Shown here: piece after piece, positions 15,113-20,664 of the stretch
Layout: every line of letters begins with the position of its first letter
How positions within the stretch are numbered: position 1 is the first letter of the stretch
From: an uncultured Phycisphaerales bacterium
GTDB taxonomy: Bacteria; Planctomycetota; Phycisphaerae; Phycisphaerales; UBA1924
Length of the DNA: 20,664 nt
Assembly: GCA_937891445.1 (NCBI GenBank)
Contig: CALAFV010000575.1
Location: 1-20,664, forward strand
Direction: 5' to 3'
Notes under the pieces: model-generated
What the model was told of the DNA's origin: nothing
What the model saw: only the letters and a program-made list of their open reading frames with translations
The model's database searches: none
Translations under genes and position numbers: made by a program

Positions 15113-16306
15113 ATGAACCAACCCCCCGGCCCTTCCGAAGCCGCCCCAGCCGGGTCGCTCCTCGACACCGTCATCCTCGGCGCCACGCTCCAGCAGTGGG
15201 CCCTCGCCACGCTCGCCGGCCTGGCCGTGTGCGCGATCGTGCTGGTCGCCCGCCGCATCCTTCAGGCACGGGCCCGCGCGTTCGCCGATCGGCGCTCCAC
15301 CGGGCTGATCGGGCTGGTCCCGCAACTGATTCTCAAGACGAGCCGGCTGGTCGCGCCGGCGGCGGGGGTCCTCGCCGGGTCGATGTGGCTCGACATCGGT
15401 CCGCACGACGACGCGGTGGTCCGCGGCGTCATCGTCGTGGTGCTCGCGGTGCAGGCGATCCTCTGGGGCCGGGTGCTCATCGACTTCGGCCTGGCTGAGT
15501 TCCTCCGCCGCCGCACCGCCGCCGCCGGCCTCTCCGAGCCCGACGGCGCGATGATCGCCAGCGTCGGCGTCCTGCGCGTGATGGCCCTGATCGCGCTCTA
15601 CGCCGGCGCGATCATCGTCGCCCTGGACAACTTCCACGTCGAGGTCACGGCCATGATCGCCGGGCTGGGCATCGGCGGCATCGCCATCGCGCTGGCCGCC
15701 CAGAACATCCTGGGCGACCTCTTCGGCTCGCTCTCCATCGTCCTCGACAAGCCGTTCGTCGTCGGCGACTTCATCATCGTCGGCGACAAACTCGGGACCG
15801 TGGAGAAGATCGGCCTCAAGACGACCCGCGTCCGCGCCCTCTCCGGCGAGCAACTGGTCTTCGCCAACACCGACCTGCTCAGCAGCCGCATCCAGAACTT
15901 CAAGCGGATGAACGAGCGGCGCGTGGTGTTCAGCATCCACGTCCCGCACCAGACCCCCGCCGAGAAACTCGAGCAGATCCCCGCCGTGCTCAAGGAAGCC
16001 GTGCTCCGGCTCCCGGAGGTGCGCTTCGACCGGGCCCACTTCAAGGCCGTCGGCCCGCACTCGATGGAGTTCGAGGTCGTCTACTACGTGCTGTCGCGGG
16101 ACTACGCCATGTACATGGACAAGCAGCAGGCGATCAATCTGTTCATCGTCCGCCGCTTCGCGGAGATGGGCGTGCGCTTCGCCTACCCGACGCAGACGCT
16201 CTACGTCGCCGACGGCTCGATCCGCCTCGCGGGCCAACTCCCCGACGCCCCCGGCGGCAACGGCGCCCCGCACCGCGGGCCTACCGCCGCTACGCCAGCC
16301 GGCTGA
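15113..16306 (+). CDS. MscS-family mechanosensitive ion channel
   Basis: The 397-residue protein has four predicted helices (about 27-47, 74-95, 102-125 and 148-172) and then the pore helix (about 178-205), whose Gly/Ala pattern GLGIGGIAIALAAQNILGD is the MscS TM3 signature. The beta domain follows at once (FGSLSIVLDKPFVVGDFIIV, 204-223). The C-terminal alpha/beta cage spans about 265-370, and a Gly/Pro/Ala tail ends the protein. Such channels open when membrane tension rises and release solutes during osmotic downshock. ATG 15113 is preferred to the in-frame upstream ATG at 15083 because AGGA lies about ten bases upstream and the extra ten residues add nothing. It has two more N-terminal helices than E. 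coli MscS. Its stop is six bp from the stop of the convergent small gene. Confidence 0.9.
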   Translation: MNQPPGPSEAAPAGSLLDTVILGATLQQWALATLAGLAVCAIVLVARRILQARARAFADRRSTGLIGLVPQLILKTSRLVAPAAGVLAGSMWLDIGPHDDAVVRGVIVVVLAVQAILWGRVLIDFGLAEFLRRRTAAAGLSEPDGAMIASVGVLRVMALIALYAGAIIVALDNFHVEVTAMIAGLGIGGIAIALAAQNILGDLFGSLSIVLDKPFVVGDFIIVGDKLGTVEKIGLKTTRVRALSGEQLVFANTDLLSSRIQNFKRMNERRVVFSIHVPHQTPAEKLEQIPAVLKEAVLRLPEVRFDRAHFKAVGPHSMEFEVVYYVLSRDYAMYMDKQQAINLFIVRRFAEMGVRFAYPTQTLYVADGSIRLAGQLPDAPGGNGAPHRGPTAATPAG

Positions 16307-16312
16307 TCCTGT

Positions 16313-16609
16313 TTACTCCGGCGGCCGGACGATCACGCGCACGTTCCGCCGGCCGTCGAGCATGCCGTTGGGCTGGCGCTGCCGCGCCAGCCACCGCCGC
16401 ACGCCCGCGACACCCGCGGCGAGGAAGAACACCGCCACCCCGATCACGACCGCCGGGATCAGCAGCAGCAGCGCGATCGCGGCCATGACCGCTCCCGCCG
16501 ACGCGATCGCCGCGCGGGTCACCCACGACGGCTGCGACGCCGCGATCTCGAAGATCCGGACGCCCGCGCCCGTGGCGGTCCTGAACGTGCCCGTGCTGAT
16601 CCTGGTCAT
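16313..16609 (-). CDS. Small membrane protein, unknown function
   Basis: The 98-residue product has a polar N-terminus, a Trp/Arg-containing linker, a long hydrophobic stretch (about 33-70) that could cross the membrane once or twice, then a basic tail (RRWLARQRQ, ending GRRNVRVIVRPPE). No family is recognised. ATG 16609 is chosen over GTG 16612 because TAGGAT lies exactly 12 bases before the ATG, the same geometry as other apparently leaderless genes here. An AGGA within that hexamer could alternatively act as a weak ribosome site. It is convergent with mscS and divergent from dnaE. Confidence 0.6.
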   Translation of the reverse strand: MTRISTGTFRTATGAGVRIFEIAASQPSWVTRAAIASAGAVMAAIALLLLIPAVVIGVAVFFLAAGVAGVRRWLARQRQPNGMLDGRRNVRVIVRPPE

Positions 16610-16615
16610 CACCGG

Positions 16616-16621
16616 ATCCTA
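16616..16621 (-). promoter_or_regulatory. -10-like TAGGAT, leaderless start of small membrane protein
   Basis: TAGGAT on the minus strand begins 12 bases before ATG 16609. It fits TANNNT and the same spacing seen at 2488, 2122 and 13017. Confidence 0.4.
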
Positions 16622-16731
16622 CGGAACCCGGCCGGCCGCGTTCCGGTTCGGTCGGAAGTTTTTCGGGGGAGAAGGTGTCAAATGCGCCCGCTCGCTCGGG
16701 CTGGCCGCTAGGCTCGCCGGGCCACCGAGCG

Positions 16732-16748
16732 CCGTTACACTGTGACGG
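16732..16748. promoter_or_regulatory. Imperfect palindrome upstream of dnaE
   Basis: CCGTTACA, a central C, then TGTGACGG: 17 bp with one mismatched pair, 52 bp before the dnaE ATG. It contains TACACT, which could be a -10. TAGGCT at 16709 is another candidate. Its outer CCGT...ACGG resembles the arms of the parB-upstream repeat, but the spacing differs. Confidence 0.25.
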
Positions 16749-16800
16749 TTGGCCGCTCGGCCGCCACGAGGCACTATTAGAGGTAGGGGATCGGCCGGAG

Positions 16801-19800
16801 ATGGGCGAAACGGCACAAGGTATAGCGTCGTCCGAGAACGGGGTGCCTGTCATCCCCCCCGAGCAGCAGTTCGTCCACCTTCACCTGCACACCGAGTACT
16901 CCCTCCTCGACGGCGGCAACCGCATCGACAAACTGGTCAAGCGGGTGAAGGAACTGGGCATGACCGCGGTCGGCATCACCGACCACGGGAACATGCACGG
17001 GGCGGTCGCCTTCGCCCTCGCCTGCCGCGACGCAGGGATCAAGGCCATCCTCGGGGTCGAGGCGTACGTCGCCCCCGGCAAGCGCACCGACCGGACGTAC
17101 ACCGGCGTCGCCGACGGCGGGTACCACCTCGTCCTGCTGGCCGAGAACATGACCGGCTGGCGGAACCTGCTGTACCTCTGCAGCGAGGCGTACCTCACCG
17201 GTTTCTACTTCAAGCCCCGCATCGACCGGGAACTCCTGGAGAAGCACGCCGACGGGCTCATCGCCATCAACGGCCACCTCGGCAGCGAACTGGGCGAGAT
17301 CCTGCTGGCCTACGAGAGCAGCATCCAGCGCGGCGCCGAAGACAAGCGGCTCTGGGACAAGGCCATCGAGTGCGCCAAGTGGCACGCGGCGACGTTCAAG
17401 CCCGGCCCCACCGGCCCGCGGTTCTACGTCGAACTCCAGCGCCACATCCCCGAGCAGAACAGCATCAACCCGCACCTGATCCGCCTGGCGCGCGAACTCG
17501 ACCTGCCGCTGGTCGCCGACAACGACGCCCACTTCCTCCGCGCCGAGGACCACGATGCACACGACACGCTCATCTGCATCTCGATGGGCAAGTCGAAGCA
17601 CGACCCCGACCGGCTCCGCTACCCCACGGAGTTGTACGTCAAGAGCCCGCAGGAGATGCGGGCCGTCTTCGAGGCCGAGGGCGAGGCCGGGCGCGAGGCG
17701 TGCGACAACACCGTGCGGATCGCCGAGCGCTGCGACGTCAAACTCCCGCTGGGCGCCAACCACGCGCCGATGGTGCGCGTGCGCTTCCCCAAGCCCGAAG
17801 ACCTGCCGCGCCACGACGACCCGCGCTTCGGCGGCGACCTCACCGCGTGGTACACCGCGTACTGCGCCGCCTTCGAGGTCAACCCGATGTCGCAGGACGC
17901 CGACGAGGCCGAGCGTGCTCAGGCCAAGGCCGAGTGCGACACCGCCCTGCGGCTGCTGGCCGAGGGCGGCGCCGTCTGGCGCTACGGGCCGGACATCCTC
18001 CGCGCGACGCCCGACGCCTCCTCGGAGGACCGCGCCGCCGCGATCCGTGCGCGGCTGAACCGCGAACTCACGATCCTGTGCGACAAGAACATCTCGGCGT
18101 ACTTCCTGATCGTCTGGGACTTCGTCAACTGGGGTCGCACCAACGGCGTGCCGGCGCTGGCCCGTGGCAGCGGCGTGGGCACGATGGTCGGCTACGTGCT
18201 CGGCCTCTCCAACGCCTGCCCGGTGCGCTACGGCCTGCTCTTTGAGCGCTTCACCGACCCCGACCGCAGCGAATACCCCGATATCGATATCGACCTCTGC
18301 CAGGACGGCCGGCAGCGGGTCATCGACTACGTGCGCCGCAAGTACGGCCACGTCGCCCAGATCATCACCTTCGGAACGCTCAAGGCCCGCGCGGCGATCC
18401 GCGACGTCGGCCGCGTCATGGAAATGCCGCTCCCGGAGGTGGACAAGATCGCCAAACTCATCCCCGAGCAGTTGGGGATGACGCTCGAGGACGCGCTCGA
18501 GCAGGAGCCCGACCTCCGCAAACTTTACGAATCCGACGACCGCGTCCGCCGCCTGATCGACACGGCGATGACGCTCGAGGGCCAGGCGCGCCACGCCAGC
18601 GTGCACGCCGCGGGCGTGATCGTCGCCACGCGCCCGCTGTACGAGGTCGTCCCGCTCTACAAGCAGTCCGGCGCGGCGGAGCACGAAATCGTCACGCAGT
18701 GGGACGGCCCGACGTGCGAGAAGATGGGCCTGCTCAAGATGGACTTCCTCGGATTGAGGACGATCTCCATCATCGAGCGGTGCAAGAAACTCATCCGCGA
18801 GGGGCTGCCGGAGGAGGAGATCTACGCCGCGGTCGGCCGCCGCCCGGGCGACGGCGGCCCGCACCCGCTGGAACTGGAGCGCCTGACCTTCGACGACCAG
18901 CGGGTCTTCGAGATGTTCCGCCGCGGCGACACCACCGGCGTCTTCCAGTTCGAATCCGGCGGCATGCGCCGGCTGCTGGTAGAGATGAAGCCCGACCGCC
19001 TGGAGGACCTGATCGCCGCCAACGCGCTGTTCCGCCCGGGGCCGATGGACCTGATCCCGGACTACAACCGGCGCAAGCACGGCCTGGACGCGGTGCCGAA
19101 GGTGCACCCGATCGTGGACCGGTTCACCGCCGAGACCTACGGCGTGATGGTGTACCAGGAGCAGGTGATGCAGATCGTCCACGAACTGGGCGGCATCCCG
19201 CTCCGCGCGGCCTACTCGCTCATCAAGGCGATCAGCAAGAAGAAGGAAAAGGAGATCAGCAAGCAGCGCCCCGTCTTCGTCGAGGGCGCGCAGCAAAAGG
19301 GCCTCGCCAAGGCCGCGGCCGAGGAACTCTTCGAGATGATCCTCAAGTTCGCCGGCTACGGCTTCAACAAGAGCCACTCCACCGGCTACGCCATCGTGGC
19401 GTACCACACGGCGTACCTCAAGACCTACTTCCCCAACCAGTACATGGCCGCCTTCCTCACCTACGAATCGCAGGCCAACAAGGTGAGCGAGTGGACGCCG
19501 TACCTGGAGGACTGCAAGCGGACGCGGTTCGTCAGTTGGGACGGCTCCCCGCCGAAGGTCGGCGTTGAGGTCCGCGCGCCCGACATCAACATGTCGCAGG
19601 ACGACTTCGCCGTCGTCTTCGAGGAGGGCGAGCCGCGCACCGCCCGCAACGGCCACGTCCGCTTCGGCCTCAAGGGGATCAAGGGCGTCGGCGACAAGGC
19701 GATCGAGGCGATCCTGCGCGAGCGTGACGAGCGCGACGCCGAGGGCCGCCCGACGGGCCGGCGCAAGCCCTTCACCTCGATCTTCGAGTTCTGTGAGCGC

Positions 19801-20664
19801 GTCCTGGCCCAGGGCGCGACCGGCTCCGGCGGCGCGGTGATCAACAAGACGGCGCTGGACGCGCTGATCCGCTGCGGCGCGTTCGACTCGGTCCACGGCC
19901 GCGAGAACCGCGCCGCGATGGTCGCCACGATCGAAGCCGCCCTCACCGCCGGCAGCAAGGCCGCGGCGGACAAGGCCGCGGGCCAGGGGAGCCTCTTCGG
20001 CGGGGGCGGGATCGCGGCGCCCAAGGTCGAGGTCGCCACGCTCGCGCGCGCCACGCCCTGGTCCGAGGCCGAAACGCTCGCCAACGAGAAGGAAGCCCTG
20101 GGCTTCTACGTCTCCAGCCACCCGCTCCAGAAGTGGGCCCCGTGGGCCGGCGTCTTCGCCACCGCCAACACCGAAACCGTGCGCACCATGCGGCAGGACG
20201 CCCGCGTCGTTCTCGCCGCGCTGGTGCAGGGCGTCCGGACGATCATCATCAAGAACGGCCGCTCCGCCGGGCAGAAGATGGCGATCGTCACGTTCGAGGA
20301 CCTGCTGGGCACCGTCGAAACCGTGCTCTTCGCCGACTGCTACGCGCAGTTCGACCACCTCGTGGTCCCCGACAAGGTCCTCTTCGTCCTCGGCCGCGTG
20401 GACCACTCGCGCGGCGGCGGTGGCGGAGCCGGCGGCGGGGCCGAAGAGGGCAAGTGCCAGATCATCGTCGAGCGCCTCGTGCCCATCGAAGGCGCGCCGC
20501 TCTTGCCCGGCCGCGTCCTGCTCACGGTCGAGTCCGAGCGCCTCAACGGCACCGGCGCTTCGACGCTCGAGCGCATCGCGGCGATGGCCCGCGGCGAGCC
20601 CGGGCCCGCCGCCAGCGGCAACGGCAAACCCCGCCCCGCCGTCGAGGGCCTCGACCCCGACGAA
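16801..20664 (+). CDS. dnaE: DNA polymerase III alpha subunit (3' end outside window)
   Basis: 1288 codons are open to the right edge with no stop. A 20-residue polar leader is followed by the PHP domain (HLHLHTEYSLLDG from His26, and ITDHGNMHG). The polymerase core follows: ARGSGVGTMVGY, PDIDIDLC with catalytic Asp496 and Asp498, ASVHAAGVIV, KMDFLGLRT with the third Asp (Asp648), TGVFQFES, NALFRPGPMDL, VMVYQEQVMQI and KFAGYGFNKSHSTGYA. Next are a helix-hairpin-helix (LKGIKGVGDKAIEAI) and an OB domain from about residue 1138 (VVLAALVQGV...MAIVTFEDLLGTVE), with a Gly-rich loop near 1204-1211. It is the replicative polymerase that extends DNA at the fork. The loop usually read as GPGRGS is LARGSG here, and the stretch between FPKPED and LNREL (329-421) is longer than usual. 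The ATG at 16801 has only GGAG directly abutting it, so translation initiation is unclear. Confidence 0.95.
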   Translation, partial: MGETAQGIASSENGVPVIPPEQQFVHLHLHTEYSLLDGGNRIDKLVKRVKELGMTAVGITDHGNMHGAVAFALACRDAGIKAILGVEAYVAPGKRTDRTYTGVADGGYHLVLLAENMTGWRNLLYLCSEAYLTGFYFKPRIDRELLEKHADGLIAINGHLGSELGEILLAYESSIQRGAEDKRLWDKAIECAKWHAATFKPGPTGPRFYVELQRHIPEQNSINPHLIRLARELDLPLVADNDAHFLRAEDHDAHDTLICISMGKSKHDPDRLRYPTELYVKSPQEMRAVFEAEGEAGREACDNTVRIAERCDVKLPLGANHAPMVRVRFPKPEDLPRHDDPRFGGDLTAWYTAYCAAFEVNPMSQDADEAERAQAKAECDTALRLLAEGGAVWRYGPDILRATPDASSEDRAAAIRARLNRELTILCDKNISAYFLIVWDFVNWGRTNGVPALARGSGVGTMVGYVLGLSNACPVRYGLLFERFTDPDRSEYPDIDIDLCQDGRQRVIDYVRRKYGHVAQIITFGTLKARAAIRDVGRVMEMPLPEVDKIAKLIPEQLGMTLEDALEQEPDLRKLYESDDRVRRLIDTAMTLEGQARHASVHAAGVIVATRPLYEVVPLYKQSGAAEHEIVTQWDGPTCEKMGLLKMDFLGLRTISIIERCKKLIREGLPEEEIYAAVGRRPGDGGPHPLELERLTFDDQRVFEMFRRGDTTGVFQFESGGMRRLLVEMKPDRLEDLIAANALFRPGPMDLIPDYNRRKHGLDAVPKVHPIVDRFTAETYGVMVYQEQVMQIVHELGGIPLRAAYSLIKAISKKKEKEISKQRPVFVEGAQQKGLAKAAAEELFEMILKFAGYGFNKSHSTGYAIVAYHTAYLKTYFPNQYMAAFLTYESQANKVSEWTPYLEDCKRTRFVSWDGSPPKVGVEVRAPDINMSQDDFAVVFEEGEPRTARNGHVRFGLKGIKGVGDKAIEAILRERDERDAEGRPTGRRKPFTSIFEFCERVLAQGATGSGGAVINKTALDALIRCGAFDSVHGRENRAAMVATIEAALTAGSKAAADKAAGQGSLFGGGGIAAPKVEVATLARATPWSEAETLANEKEALGFYVSSHPLQKWAPWAGVFATANTETVRTMRQDARVVLAALVQGVRTIIIKNGRSAGQKMAIVTFEDLLGTVETVLFADCYAQFDHLVVPDKVLFVLGRVDHSRGGGGGAGGGAEEGKCQIIVERLVPIEGAPLLPGRVLLTVESERLNGTGASTLERIAAMARGEPGPAASGNGKPRPAVEGLDPDE

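Noticed and set aside
16777..20406. A 1209-codon open frame on the minus strand opposite dnaE
   Set aside because: It is antisense to a clearly recognised polymerase. Its translation is low-complexity (V, D, L, A, R, G) with no domain. Long antisense frames are expected at this GC content.

Overview
This window is high-GC bacterial chromosome, most likely from the Planctomycetota and probably class Phycisphaerae. Three things point there. Small membrane proteins open with paired zinc-ribbon knuckles of the CPGCGYNLRGL...RCPECE type. A secreted protein ends in a PEP-CTERM-like tail (short Pro-rich motif, hydrophobic stretch, run of Arg). The core genes (dnaE, clpB, parB, a DciA-type gene) are chromosomal but divergent. 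I see no IS element, phage gene, CRISPR array, tRNA or rRNA. The placement is my inference from protein style, not from a database match.

Layout. Positions 1-2476 hold a zinc-ribbon membrane protein running off the left edge, a SAM methyltransferase (+), then a leftward group: DciA-like protein, then two more zinc-ribbon membrane proteins. An orphan ABC ATPase (+) follows. It meets a leftward pair, a NUDIX hydrolase and a soluble histidine kinase joined by a TGATG stop/start overlap. parB (+) is divergent from the NUDIX gene, with a good inverted repeat between them, and is followed by a strong hairpin. Next come a small lipoprotein (-) and a YjfB-like small protein (+), divergent. clpB (+) is followed convergently by a predicted exported protein with a possible Cys-His-Asp triad. 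Then come three rightward genes: a membrane-anchored endonuclease/exonuclease/phosphatase-family protein, a Tat-exported metallophosphoesterase and a class IV PLP enzyme. A PEP-CTERM-like protein with a possible thioester domain (-) is divergent from an MscS channel (+). A small membrane protein (-) precedes dnaE (+), which runs off the right edge.

How it works together. This looks like housekeeping sequence (replication, segregation, protein disaggregation, osmotic protection) mixed with envelope and signalling genes, not one dedicated system. Gene packing is tight: five of six convergent junctions are separated by 24 bp or less, and two pairs share their stop codons. Several first-in-unit genes have no Shine-Dalgarno but carry a TANNNT-like hexamer 12 (four genes) or 16 (two genes) bases before the start codon, which suggests leaderless or nearly leaderless mRNAs. 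I did not find a convincing new multi-gene system. The best leads are the leaderless-start pattern, the possible transglutaminase-like lipoprotein family, the thioester-like surface protein, the class IV enzyme lacking its usual PLP-contacting Glu, and the insert in ClpB.
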